In this document: piece after piece, positions 53,471 through 62,224 of the stretch
Layout of the letters: each line of letters starts with the position of its first letter
Numbering within the stretch: position 1 is the first letter of the stretch
Source: Lachnospiraceae bacterium
GTDB taxonomy: Bacteria; Bacillota; Clostridia; Lachnospirales; Lachnospiraceae
DNA length: 64,000 nucleotides
NCBI GenBank assembly: GCA_900766575.1
Contig: CAAFVW010000182.1
Coordinates: 1 to 64,000 of the forward strand
Reading direction: 5' to 3'
Position numbers and translations under genes: made by a program
Notes under the pieces: generated by a model
What the model saw: the letters and a program-made list of their open reading frames with translations, nothing else
Told to the model about the DNA's origin: nothing
The model's database searches: none

Positions 53471-54906
53471 ATTTTTCTGGCCCCTGGCATTCTTCCGCGG
53501 AAGAAACGATTTTTCATCTTTTCTCTGTCAAAAGGAATCAACGGATACAGATAACTTTGCCCGGAGATTGTCTGATTTGTAAAAAGTGCCAGTGCAAATA
53601 CGAGGATTCCCGCCAGATACCCACAGATGCCGAACAGCTGTGTCAGAAGCAGATTCAGAATACGCATGAATTTCAAAGCATAGCCCAACTCATAATTGGC
53701 CTGGGTATAGTTGGCAATGGCCACGAAAGCCATGGCAAGCATGACTTCCGAGTTGAACCAACCGCTGTCCACCGAGAATTCTCCCAGAACCAGCGCCGCC
53801 ATAACGCTCAGCGGAGTACTCAGCATATTGGGGGTATTGACCGCCGCCAGCCTCAGACCGTCAATCGCCAGTTCCAATATTAAAAACTGTAAAATCAGTG
53901 GTACATTGGGATCTTCTTTTAAAATAATAAACGTCAGATTCTCCGGAATCCACATCGGATGGTTCATAAGCAGCAGATAGGTCGGTGTCAGAAAATAAGT
54001 GATCAATGCGATCAAAAATCTGGCCAGCCGCAGATAGTTCCCTGTCACCGGTGGGAAATAGTAATCATCCGCTTCCTCCACCACATCGAAAATCGTAGTC
54101 GGCAGAATCATGGCAGAGGGAGAATTATCCACTAAAATCACAAGATTCCCTTCCAATACCTGGGCAGCCGCCGTATCCGGTCGCTCCGTATATTTGAACT
54201 TCGGAAAAGGATTGTACCACTTTTGCTGATACAGACACTCCGCCAGGCTTTCCTGATTCATTGCCAGTGCATCCACCCGGATGGAACGGATTCTTTCGCG
54301 GATCTGTTTCAGCAGCGCCTGATCTACCCTGCTCTCCATATAACACAGCACAATATCCGTCCTGGAATTCGTCCCGGCATTCAGCATCTCCATATGAAGA
54401 TCCGTGCTGCGAATTCTGCGGCGAATCAGCGCTGTATTGAATACCACTGTTTCTACAAATCCATCCTTGGAACCCCGGAGCACTTTATCCTTATCCGGTT
54501 CCTCCACACCCCTGGCCGGATAAGTTCTGGCGTCGATCAACACCGCCTTTTCATAACCGTCTACCAGAAGAACAAACACGCCTGACAACAAAGCTCCCAG
54601 AATCTTTTGCCAGGTATCATCCAGATCCACCTCCACATAAGAAATGGCCATCTTGGACATCTCATGGGCATCCTGTGGAAAATCCTCCGCCTTCAGATCC
54701 ATCAGGTATTGCAGAATTTTCTGCATCAGTTCATCCTTGCAGAAACCGTCAACCAGGTACATGCAGGCATCTGTCTCACCGATCCGGATCACACGGTGAA
54801 TAATATCAAAATTGGTTTCCAGGCCCATGAGGTCATCCAGATACTGCATATTCTGTGTAAGCTTTTCGGATATCCTGGTCTGTTCCTGTTGTCTTGTCTG
54901 TCGCAT
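53467..54906 (-). CDS. SpoVAF-like GerA family spore germination protein
   Basis: 479 residues. A GerA-type N-terminal soluble part (about 1-285) is followed by five or so membrane helices (about 290-450) in the GerA A-subunit pattern. NPFPKFKYTERPD, DNSPSAMILPTTIFD and the C-terminal SYLYPLIPFD match SpoVAF, the GerA homologue of the spoVA operon, better than nutrient receptor A subunits. No B, C or other spoVA genes are adjacent. Its Shine-Dalgarno AAGGGGGA overlaps the dut terminator. Confidence 0.85.
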   Translation of the reverse strand: MRQTRQQEQTRISEKLTQNMQYLDDLMGLETNFDIIHRVIRIGETDACMYLVDGFCKDELMQKILQYLMDLKAEDFPQDAHEMSKMAISYVEVDLDDTWQKILGALLSGVFVLLVDGYEKAVLIDARTYPARGVEEPDKDKVLRGSKDGFVETVVFNTALIRRRIRSTDLHMEMLNAGTNSRTDIVLCYMESRVDQALLKQIRERIRSIRVDALAMNQESLAECLYQQKWYNPFPKFKYTERPDTAAAQVLEGNLVILVDNSPSAMILPTTIFDVVEEADDYYFPPVTGNYLRLARFLIALITYFLTPTYLLLMNHPMWIPENLTFIILKEDPNVPLILQFLILELAIDGLRLAAVNTPNMLSTPLSVMAALVLGEFSVDSGWFNSEVMLAMAFVAIANYTQANYELGYALKFMRILNLLLTQLFGICGYLAGILVFALALFTNQTISGQSYLYPLIPFDREKMKNRFFRGRMPGARKM

Positions 54907-54909
54907 AAA

Positions 54910-54963
54910 AAAATCCCCCTTGGGTTATGATCTAAATTCATCATGTCCCATTCGGGGGATTTT
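54910..54963 (-). terminator. Terminator of nrdD-nrdG-dut, overlapping the spoVAF-like Shine-Dalgarno
   Basis: Ten-base arms (AAAATCCCCC at 54910-54919, GGGGGATTTT at 54954-54963) with inner GGG/CCC and ATGAT/ATCAT pairs. A T-run follows on the minus strand and ends directly at the ATG of the next gene. Confidence 0.8.
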
Positions 54964-54970
54964 ATTCCTG

Positions 54971-55483
54971 TTATTTCGTCGTACTTCCGAATCCGCCATT
55001 GCGAATTCCTTCCGCATCGTCATCTTCTGTGATACCGTACTGCATAAAGATTCCCTGGGCGAAGCCGGTTCCCGCAGCTACTTCCAACGTCTTGCCTTCG
55101 TTGGAATCATTGGTGATCTTCATAAAAATATGTCCCTCGTTATCCGAAAAGAAATAATCACTGTCAATGATACCCACGGTGTTATTCATCTGCAAACGGT
55201 ATTTGAAGCCAAGGCCGCTCCTGGGATAAACCTGTAACACCCAGTCTTCCAACATTTCCGCCCGGATACCGGTAGGAATCTTAATGGTCTCTCCGGGTAC
55301 AAGGGTAAAGGAAAACGGAGCAAAAAAGTCATAACCTGCACTCCCTTTCGTAGCCCTCTTCGGAAGCTTTAAAGCCTCATACATTTCCTTAATCTGTTCT
55401 TCCGTATACTGCGGATGTTCTTCCTGCATGGCAGTCAAAAACTGCGCAGGACTTACAAAATGAAATTTCGCTATTCTATGCAT
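54971..55483 (-). CDS. dut: dUTP diphosphatase (trimeric type)
   Basis: Hydrolyses dUTP to dUMP and pyrophosphate, keeping uracil out of DNA. 170 residues; all five dUTPase motifs are seen: KGSAGYDFFAP (46-56), PRSGLG (87-92), GIIDSDY (104-110, followed by a short insertion), GFAQGIF (140-146) and NGGFGSTT (162-169). An N-terminal extension of about 40 residues precedes motif 1. It sits after nrdD-nrdG, grouping dNTP supply with clean-up. Confidence 0.94.
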   Translation of the reverse strand: MHRIAKFHFVSPAQFLTAMQEEHPQYTEEQIKEMYEALKLPKRATKGSAGYDFFAPFSFTLVPGETIKIPTGIRAEMLEDWVLQVYPRSGLGFKYRLQMNNTVGIIDSDYFFSDNEGHIFMKITNDSNEGKTLEVAAGTGFAQGIFMQYGITEDDDAEGIRNGGFGSTTK

Positions 55484-55539
55484 TTTCCTGTTCTGTCCTT
55501 TTCTTCTCTGTTCTGATACGCACTAAAAACAGCTGTCTC

Positions 55540-56049
55540 TTATGCGTAATCTCCGCAATGCAGCACCGGTTCCTGGATATGTCCGCTGGCCAGTGTCTTC
55601 TTCACATCGACCACACGCTGATTCTTACTGCCCTTCCACAAAAGCTTTACATCTTTTTCCGCCACATGAAATTCTCCGTCCACCACAACATCCACATATT
55701 GCATGATCGGCAGACTGCAGATGTCCTCCCAACTGTCTCCGGTGTACATCCAGATCGTTTTCGTGGGATATTTTTCCCGGATCTCACGCATGAATTCCTT
55801 GACATCCGCACGGTTTACCGGATGCATGGGATCTCCACCGGAAAAGGTAATACCGGAAATGTAGGGCTTTTCCAACTGTTCGAAAATCTCCTGTTTCGCG
55901 CTGTCATCAAATAAAAGTCCGCCATCGGGATCCCAGGTAATGGGATTCTGACATTCCTTGCAGCAATGATTACAGCCTGCCACCCACAGTACGACCCGCA
56001 GACCATCGCCGTTAAGCATATCGTCTTTGGTTATATTATGATATCTCAT
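55540..56049 (-). CDS. nrdG: Anaerobic ribonucleotide reductase activating protein
   Basis: Radical SAM enzyme that installs the glycyl radical on NrdD. 169 residues with the CNHCCKEC cluster motif (Cx3Cx2C) near residue 26 and the SAM-binding TFSGGDPMHP. AGGATGG precedes the ATG, 20 bases after nrdD. Confidence 0.96.
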   Translation of the reverse strand: MRYHNITKDDMLNGDGLRVVLWVAGCNHCCKECQNPITWDPDGGLLFDDSAKQEIFEQLEKPYISGITFSGGDPMHPVNRADVKEFMREIREKYPTKTIWMYTGDSWEDICSLPIMQYVDVVVDGEFHVAEKDVKLLWKGSKNQRVVDVKKTLASGHIQEPVLHCGDYA

Positions 56050-56068
56050 CTATCTGTCCATCCTGTCT

Positions 56069-58258
56069 CTACATACTTTTCCGTTCTGCGATCTCCGCCA
56101 TCTTGGCATCGTTCAGTCTTGTATCTCCATGTACTCTGGAGTAGGACAGATAGCCATTCATGCGGTCGATCTTGGTCAGATTACGGCTGCCGCAGACAGG
56201 ACAAACATCCATCTCCAGTTCCTGATGTCCGCAATCATCGCAGTAGGCCAACGACAGATTAACGCCTTCATAAAATCCCATATCCATAGCCCTGTGAATC
56301 AGTGTCTTGATTGCTTCCGTATTATAATCGATCGGATACTTCACATACTGGATCTTGCCGCCGTTGCTCAGATCCCAGAAACGATTCTCCAGATCCTGTT
56401 TCTGGATGGGAGTGATATCCTCTGTCACATGACAATGGAAACTGTTGCTGACATACTCTCTGTCAGAAACGCCTTCGACAATGCCGTATTTTTTACGGAA
56501 CTGCTTTACCTGTAAGCCGCACAGGTTCTCTGCAGGAGTACCGTAGATTGCATACAGATTGCCGTCCTCTTCCTTATACTCCGCGATCTTCTGGTTGATA
56601 TGCTCCAATACTTCTACCGCAAACGCGCCGTCTTCCACCAGAGATTTTCCATTATACAACTCCTGTAACTCATTCAACGCAGTAATACCGAAGCTGGCCG
56701 TTGCGGATTTCAGCAACGGTTTGATCTTGTCTGTCAGCTTCAGATGGCCGCCCAGAAAACCGCCCTCACAATAAGCCAGCGGGTTAGTGGAGGCGCGCAT
56801 TTCTCCCAGATATGCATAAGTCCGGATATGCAGTTGACGAATCAACTCCAGATAATAATCCAGGACTTCATAGAAGTCTTTGCTCTCTTTTCTCGCCTTG
56901 GCCAGAATCATAGGCAGATGCAGAGATACCGCACCGATGTTGAACCGGCCGACAAACACCGGCTGATCCTTGTCATCCGCAGGATGCATGCCGCCCCTCT
57001 CATACCAGGGAGACAGAAACGCTCTGCATCCCATAGGGGATACGATCTTGCCATACTGCTTGTACATACTTGCCACATAGCCTTTTCCGGTCAGGCTCAG
57101 CCAGTCGGGATACATGGTCTTCGCGGAACATTCCACTCCGGCCTCGAATACATCTTCCAACGGCTTGCCCGGTCCGTGTAGATTCTCATCATACAAGAAT
57201 ACGATCTTCGGGAATAATACCGGTTTCTTGTGATCCTTTTTACCCTGTCCCTTTTTGCGGACATCCAGCATGGTAATGGTAGCCATTCTGGCGAATTTAC
57301 CGGTGCCGGTTCCCGCAGTCACCGTGATAAACGGATAGTCGCCACGGCTGCTGGCTACGGTATTGAACTTGTACTCCCAGCCCTGGAAGCCCTGCTCGAA
57401 CTCTTTCTGTACATCTGCCAGTGCTTCCTTCTCCGCTATGTCTGCGGCAATTCCCAGACGCTCATATTTTGCGAGTGCTCTGTTATAGGACTTCTCTGCA
57501 TAAGGCTCCAGAATCAGATCCACACTGGGAACAGTGAAGCCGCCGTATTGCTGGCTGGCTGCACTCAGGACAATATCACCGATCACATCAAAAGCAACAT
57601 CCAGAGTCTTCGGCTCGTTGTACCAGATATTTCCCATCTCAAATCCACCGGTCAGAACGCTCTGTACATCAAACAGGCAGCAGTTCATGGTGTCTCTTCT
57701 GGCGGACATATCATGGACATAGATATAGCCGTCGCGGCATGCCTGAATCTCCTCTGTGGTCAGGAAGAATTTCTGGTACAGTTCCTTGTTCAGCTGATTG
57801 AAAATCAGACTGCGCTTGGTAGATACCAGTGCAGAATCTGTGTTGGCATTTTCCTTGTCACCGATGTACATGATGGACTGACTTTTCTTATAAACATCGT
57901 CTAACATCCGTACAAAATCCTGCTTATAGTTACGATAGTCGCGATAGCTCTTTGCGACAACCGGTTTTACCTGTTCCAGGGCACTTTCCACAATATTGTG
58001 CATGATGGGAATGGGAACTTCATCCACTTCCAGTTCATTTACTTTATCTACCACATACTGGCAGATCTGTTCTTTTTCTTCTCTGGTGAATTTTGTCAGG
58101 GCCCGGTACGCACTTTTGCCCACGGCACTAATCACCTTCTGTACATTAAAAAGCTCTCTGCTGCCATCCTTTTTAATAACATAGATTTCTCTGTCCGGTC
58201 TGAACCGTTTGCCATAATCCTCATTTTCTTCATGGTCATGTTCGAAATTGCTGCTCAT
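56069..58258 (-). CDS. nrdD: Anaerobic (class III) ribonucleoside-triphosphate reductase
   Basis: Reduces ribonucleotides to deoxyribonucleotides with a glycyl radical. 729 residues: an N-terminal ATP-cone (about 20-115, YVIKKDGSRELFNVQKV) for allosteric control, a ten-stranded barrel core, a C-terminal zinc site with two CxxC pairs (CDDC and CPVC), and the glycyl-radical loop RVHGDTRLND with Gly711. The promoter carries predicted NrdR boxes. Confidence 0.97.
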   Translation of the reverse strand: MSSNFEHDHEENEDYGKRFRPDREIYVIKKDGSRELFNVQKVISAVGKSAYRALTKFTREEKEQICQYVVDKVNELEVDEVPIPIMHNIVESALEQVKPVVAKSYRDYRNYKQDFVRMLDDVYKKSQSIMYIGDKENANTDSALVSTKRSLIFNQLNKELYQKFFLTTEEIQACRDGYIYVHDMSARRDTMNCCLFDVQSVLTGGFEMGNIWYNEPKTLDVAFDVIGDIVLSAASQQYGGFTVPSVDLILEPYAEKSYNRALAKYERLGIAADIAEKEALADVQKEFEQGFQGWEYKFNTVASSRGDYPFITVTAGTGTGKFARMATITMLDVRKKGQGKKDHKKPVLFPKIVFLYDENLHGPGKPLEDVFEAGVECSAKTMYPDWLSLTGKGYVASMYKQYGKIVSPMGCRAFLSPWYERGGMHPADDKDQPVFVGRFNIGAVSLHLPMILAKARKESKDFYEVLDYYLELIRQLHIRTYAYLGEMRASTNPLAYCEGGFLGGHLKLTDKIKPLLKSATASFGITALNELQELYNGKSLVEDGAFAVEVLEHINQKIAEYKEEDGNLYAIYGTPAENLCGLQVKQFRKKYGIVEGVSDREYVSNSFHCHVTEDITPIQKQDLENRFWDLSNGGKIQYVKYPIDYNTEAIKTLIHRAMDMGFYEGVNLSLAYCDDCGHQELEMDVCPVCGSRNLTKIDRMNGYLSYSRVHGDTRLNDAKMAEIAERKSM

Positions 58259-58339
58259 CTTTCTCTTCCCTTCATGCGATAATCTCCGTCAAATACACGG
58301 ATTTCACTGTATTCCCCTTACTTACGATAACGTTTACAG

Positions 58340-58355
58340 ATACCATATCTGGTGT
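58340..58355. promoter_or_regulatory. NrdR box 1 (proximal to nrdD)
   Basis: ATACCATATCTGGTGT resembles the NrdR consensus ACAC-TATATATA-GTGT. Its centre is exactly 30 bases from that of box 2. Confidence 0.65.
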
Positions 58356-58369
58356 CTGCAAGTGTTAAA

Positions 58370-58385
58370 AAGCAATATATTGTGG
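58370..58385. promoter_or_regulatory. NrdR box 2 (distal to nrdD)
   Basis: AAGCAATATATTGTGG; the CAATATATTG core is a perfect palindrome. It lies just downstream of the predicted transcription start. Confidence 0.65.
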
Positions 58386-58397
58386 GTGCTATGTATC

Positions 58398-58426
58398 AGT
58401 ATAAAAAAGAATCCCACGCTTGTCAA
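58398..58426 (-). promoter_or_regulatory. Promoter of nrdD-nrdG-dut
   Basis: Minus-strand TTGACA (58421-58426), a 17-base spacer and TATACT (58398-58403). Both NrdR boxes lie immediately downstream, fitting ATP/dATP-dependent repression. Confidence 0.75.
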
Positions 58427-58481
58427 CGTAGGATCCCCAAGAAAACTATACAAAAAAGATTTTTAAATTTTGGATAACTTT

Positions 58482-59480
58482 TTATTTCCAAGACTCCGAC
58501 TGCTCGCGCAAAATATCCGAAAGCCACTGTATATAACGCTTCTGCACTTCCCCGGGGGCAACGATGCGCGCCCCGGACCCGATTCCGGCAAGCCATCCGA
58601 AAAACTGTCCGCTGACAGCCACCCTGGCCCGGATTCGAAATACATTCTCTGACATGGGGCGGATATCTGCCTCCCTGCCGAAGCGGTCCAGCACTACGCC
58701 AATCAGATGCTGCGGGAACTCCATGGTCACTACGTTCTCTTCCCCGGCAAACATACCAAAGGTCCGGTTCGTATAGGACGTCACATCGATCTGCGAGAAC
58801 TGTTCCACGCCTTCTCTTGGCAGTTCCGTCACTTCCGCCTGTCCCATCTTATCCACCCTGTAATGCTTGATTCTCTTATCTTCACTGTCATACGCGGCCA
58901 GATAGTAATTTTCTTCCCGCCAGATCAGCGCCCAGGGGCTGACACATTTATTCCCGTTAGCTCTTGGAACCAGCTGCTTTTTCAGATTCCAGTCCAGATA
59001 AACGAAGGAAATCTGCTTATTCTCCTGAATCGCCCGATGTATGGCATCAATACTGTAATAAATGCTCTCGTTCTCCGTCTTGACCCTTCCGGCCACATAG
59101 ACCTGTCTCTGCAGCTTACCGGCATCGTTTTTCCCTGCGATCTGTTCCAGCTTCCGGATCAGTTCTCTGGATTTCTTCGTAGTGATGAACCGGGAAGACT
59201 GTACCGCATCTACGAGAAGTTTTAATTCCGGCAGTTCGAATTCACGGCTGCCAAGATAGTACCCGCCTCCCAGTCTGCTCTGCACCTGTACCACATCGTA
59301 CCCGAAGTCCGCAAGACATTCCATATCATTATAAATGCTCTTGCGCTCCGCATGGATTCCCTGATTTTCCAGATATTTTATAATATCCGGGGTACTCATG
59401 GGATGTTTTTCATCCGTGTTCTCCTGCAGCATTTTTATAAGGTATAATAATTTTAATTTCTGTCCCGAAGATTTTGCCAT
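58482..59480 (-). CDS. WYL-domain transcriptional regulator
   Basis: 332 residues: an N-terminal HTH_11 DNA-binding domain (about 5-70; KSIYNDMECLADFGYDV), a central WYL ligand-sensing domain (about 140-220, with ALIWREENYYLAAYD), and a C-terminal extension (WCX). Ligand and targets are unknown. GGAGAA for this gene is made by the last codons of the HAD gene, four bases away. Confidence 0.9.
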   Translation of the reverse strand: MAKSSGQKLKLLYLIKMLQENTDEKHPMSTPDIIKYLENQGIHAERKSIYNDMECLADFGYDVVQVQSRLGGGYYLGSREFELPELKLLVDAVQSSRFITTKKSRELIRKLEQIAGKNDAGKLQRQVYVAGRVKTENESIYYSIDAIHRAIQENKQISFVYLDWNLKKQLVPRANGNKCVSPWALIWREENYYLAAYDSEDKRIKHYRVDKMGQAEVTELPREGVEQFSQIDVTSYTNRTFGMFAGEENVVTMEFPQHLIGVVLDRFGREADIRPMSENVFRIRARVAVSGQFFGWLAGIGSGARIVAPGEVQKRYIQWLSDILREQSESWK

Positions 59481-59483
59481 GGA

Positions 59484-60179
59484 TCATTCTCCGTCAATAA
59501 AATTCAGCAGCTGATGCAGGTCACTGATCTCGTGATCCGGGTGATACTCCGTAGGATTCTCCGTTCCCTCCGGCCGATACCAGCAGGTAGGAATCCCAGC
59601 CTGTACACCGCCTTTGATGTCACTGCTCAGGCTGTCACCCACCAACAGGATCTTAGACTTGTCCTTTTCTTCCACATGGGCAAGGCAATAATCAAAAAAT
59701 CCTTTCTGTGGCTTGGGTGTGCCGATCTGTTCCGAGATAAAAAGCTGCTCCATCAGAGGTCCCAGCCCCGACAGCATCAGCTTATGGGTCTGGGTAGATG
59801 TCACGCCGTTGGTAACAACGTACTGTTTCACTTTCCCCTGCAATGCCTTACAGATATTCAGAGAATCATCAATATAGGAATAGACATTTCCGAGTTCTTC
59901 CTGATACTGACGGATAAAAGAGGCAATATCCACCCCTTCGATGCCATATTCTTCAAAAAGTGCCAGGAATCTGCCGGGCAGAAGCTGTGCTTTCGTGATC
60001 TCCCCCAGTTCCAGTTTCTTCCACATGGCATCATTGATCTGGGAATACCGCTGAATGATCTCCTCATTGATCGTAAGTCCGGCGCTCTGAAAACATGCCG
60101 TAATGGCATGTCTCTGCGAATATAAAAAGTCAAGCAAAGTGCCGTCCACATCCCAGAGAATTGTTGTATAACGCTGCAT
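59484..60179 (-). CDS. HAD family phosphatase (YjjG-like)
   Basis: 231 residues of the HAD superfamily, subfamily IA. Motif I WDVDGTLLDF (nucleophile Asp), motif II VVTNG, motif III Lys in TPKPQKG and motif IV LLVGDSLSSDIKGG. YjjG-type enzymes dephosphorylate nucleoside monophosphates including non-canonical ones; the substrate here is inference. AAGGAG precedes the ATG at 60179. Confidence 0.9.
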   Translation of the reverse strand: MQRYTTILWDVDGTLLDFLYSQRHAITACFQSAGLTINEEIIQRYSQINDAMWKKLELGEITKAQLLPGRFLALFEEYGIEGVDIASFIRQYQEELGNVYSYIDDSLNICKALQGKVKQYVVTNGVTSTQTHKLMLSGLGPLMEQLFISEQIGTPKPQKGFFDYCLAHVEEKDKSKILLVGDSLSSDIKGGVQAGIPTCWYRPEGTENPTEYHPDHEISDLHQLLNFIDGE

Positions 60180-60189
60180 TGCGGTCTCC

Positions 60190-60351
60190 TTACTGTGCAT
60201 CCTCTGTTGCCTGCGATGCATTTTTTGCCTCTGCAGCATTTTTCTTCTTGCGCAAAGTGATTCCCAGTGTGATCGCCACTGCGCCTACTGCTGCAATAAT
60301 TACCAGTAATACCAGATAAGATAAAAATGAATTCAAAAAGCTGACTGCCAT
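60190..60351 (-). CDS. Small single-pass membrane protein
   Basis: 53 residues: a transmembrane segment (about 8-33, SYLVLLVIIAAVGAVAITLG), a basic stop-transfer patch RKKK, and an Ala/Glu-rich tail. GGAGAA lies before the ATG. It is in the same direction and 11 bases from the HAD gene. No family is recognised; the clean start and Shine-Dalgarno support it as real. Confidence 0.7.
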   Translation of the reverse strand: MAVSFLNSFLSYLVLLVIIAAVGAVAITLGITLRKKKNAAEAKNASQATEDAQ

Positions 60352-60445
60352 AATGTTTTCTCCTTTTCCGATACCTTTGTATCCATACCTGTTGCATTTA
60401 TCAGAAGTATACCAATGAACTCCCTGCATCGTCAAGTCTTCCCTG

Positions 60446-62152
60446 CTATGCAGGCTCCGTCCATTTTCCTGTCTTCAGGAATCTTTCGGCCTGCGCAGAG
60501 GCCTTCTCTGTAATCTCCTGATCATATCCCAACAGCTGAAGCAGCCGGATCGCATTTCTGGTGGATGCCTTTCCAGACAACAGCTGATAGGGGAACAGAA
60601 TATCCCCGTCCCGAATGACTTCCCCGAAATGGTAATTGTCATAATACTTCCGGAGCAGCTCTGTCATCTCGATATCATGAGTAGCAGCAAATCCAAGTGC
60701 GCCGCTTTCCGACAGCCGGATCAATATCTGCGTGGCCGCGGCAATCCGTTCTACCGTGTTCGTTCCACGCAGCACTTCATCCACAAAACACAGGACCGGA
60801 GTATTGTGAGCTTCTGCGGCATCAAGTATGCGTTTCAGTGAACGGATCTCCACAATATAATAACTTTCCCCATTCTCTATGCTGTCACGCAGCGCCATAG
60901 AGGAAAAAATCCGGAATACCGGTGCCTGATATTTTTCGGCTGTGCAGGTATGAATGGTCTGCGCCAGCACTGCGTTCACCGCCACCATCTTCAAAAAAGT
61001 AGATTTGCCGGAGGCATTGGAACCCGTGAGCAGTATCCCCCGGTCAGCCCGGATACTGTTTTTGACCGGATGGGTCAGCATTGGATGCCAGCCATTTTCC
61101 AGATGTAAAAACGTTTTCTCCGCATTTTCTTCCAATTCCGGAATGCAATACCCCTCCAGAGATCTGCGAAAGCCCCCGACAGACACTGCCATATCCAGAT
61201 ATCCGACAATTTCCAACAGTCTGTCCACCTGTCCGGTCTTCTTTCGCAATTTTGCCAGCATACGATTAAATTGCAGGATGTCCAGATGCAAGATCATCCG
61301 CAGATAATCCGCCAGAACATCTAGCGGATTCCCTCCGATTTTCCCCTGATTGCCCGCCATGACCCAATAGGAACCACGCCGCAGCTCCCGCAGACTTTTC
61401 AGTGCTTCATTCAACTCCCCAAGTTCTCTCCCGTATACCGGTATCTTCTGCTTCGCCAGTTCATCGCACACATTTACCAGACGCAGAACATAGGCAAAGC
61501 TGACAATATACGGTTCAATGACCTTTTTCTCCCGGAAATAAGTCAGAATATGCCAGAGCATACACACAACGATTCCAATCGTTCCCACGGCAGGCTGAAC
61601 GAACAGCAACGCCGCAAATGGAAAGTACAGCAGATTTCCAAGCAGGATCTTACGGTTGGAGCGTTCCCCCAGATAATCCAGATTGTCCAGATAATCATAG
61701 AGAGAATATTTTCCCAGATGTCCCAGTCTGTTCATCAAAAGCTGAATCCGGACTCTGGACTCCTCGTTACCATCCAGCCAGGTCACCACCTCTTCCAGAT
61801 GTTCCAGCCGCTCTCTCCCACAGGAAATATTCCGTAGCGTATAATACAGATATTCCTCTCCGGCCGCCGAAAAAGTGCGGTCGATCCGGCAAAAGACCTC
61901 ATCCATCCCCAGGTCATTCCAGGTAATATCGTCTAATGCTTTTTCTTCCTTATGCCGTTCCAGATAACTGTTAAGTCTCGCAAACCTCTCCAATGAATAT
62001 TCTTTCGGTTTTTCTTTTCCGTAATTTTCCCGCAGAGATCTCACGAATTGATTCTCCTGTTTCCGGATCTGCCAAAGTTCCTGCCAGATCATAAACAAAA
62101 ACAGAAGAACCAGTATTCCTGCAAACATTACAAATTCCATACACACTCTCAT
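60446..62152 (-). CDS. Membrane-anchored MutS-like ATPase
   Basis: 568 residues with a MutS-family ATPase at the C terminus (about 350-550): Walker A TGSNASGKST (376-385), Walker B VLCFVDE (453-459), RGTNT and ATHD. The N terminus is a transmembrane helix (about 7-24), and two more hydrophobic helices lie at about 168-206. It lacks mismatch-sensing, connector and Smr domains, so it is neither MutS nor MutS2. Its cellular role is unknown. An alternative start lies at 62140. Confidence 0.85.
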   Translation of the reverse strand: MRVCMEFVMFAGILVLLFLFMIWQELWQIRKQENQFVRSLRENYGKEKPKEYSLERFARLNSYLERHKEEKALDDITWNDLGMDEVFCRIDRTFSAAGEEYLYYTLRNISCGRERLEHLEEVVTWLDGNEESRVRIQLLMNRLGHLGKYSLYDYLDNLDYLGERSNRKILLGNLLYFPFAALLFVQPAVGTIGIVVCMLWHILTYFREKKVIEPYIVSFAYVLRLVNVCDELAKQKIPVYGRELGELNEALKSLRELRRGSYWVMAGNQGKIGGNPLDVLADYLRMILHLDILQFNRMLAKLRKKTGQVDRLLEIVGYLDMAVSVGGFRRSLEGYCIPELEENAEKTFLHLENGWHPMLTHPVKNSIRADRGILLTGSNASGKSTFLKMVAVNAVLAQTIHTCTAEKYQAPVFRIFSSMALRDSIENGESYYIVEIRSLKRILDAAEAHNTPVLCFVDEVLRGTNTVERIAAATQILIRLSESGALGFAATHDIEMTELLRKYYDNYHFGEVIRDGDILFPYQLLSGKASTRNAIRLLQLLGYDQEITEKASAQAERFLKTGKWTEPA

Positions 62153-62224
62153 TTCCGCCGCAATGACAAAGGCAGGCTCTGCCCGTGCAGTGCCCGCCCC
62201 ATATTTTGACCCGTCTTGTCTTAC

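Noticed and set aside
57230..57904. Open frame of 224 codons opposite nrdD
   Set aside because: Shadow of a certain gene; no family features.
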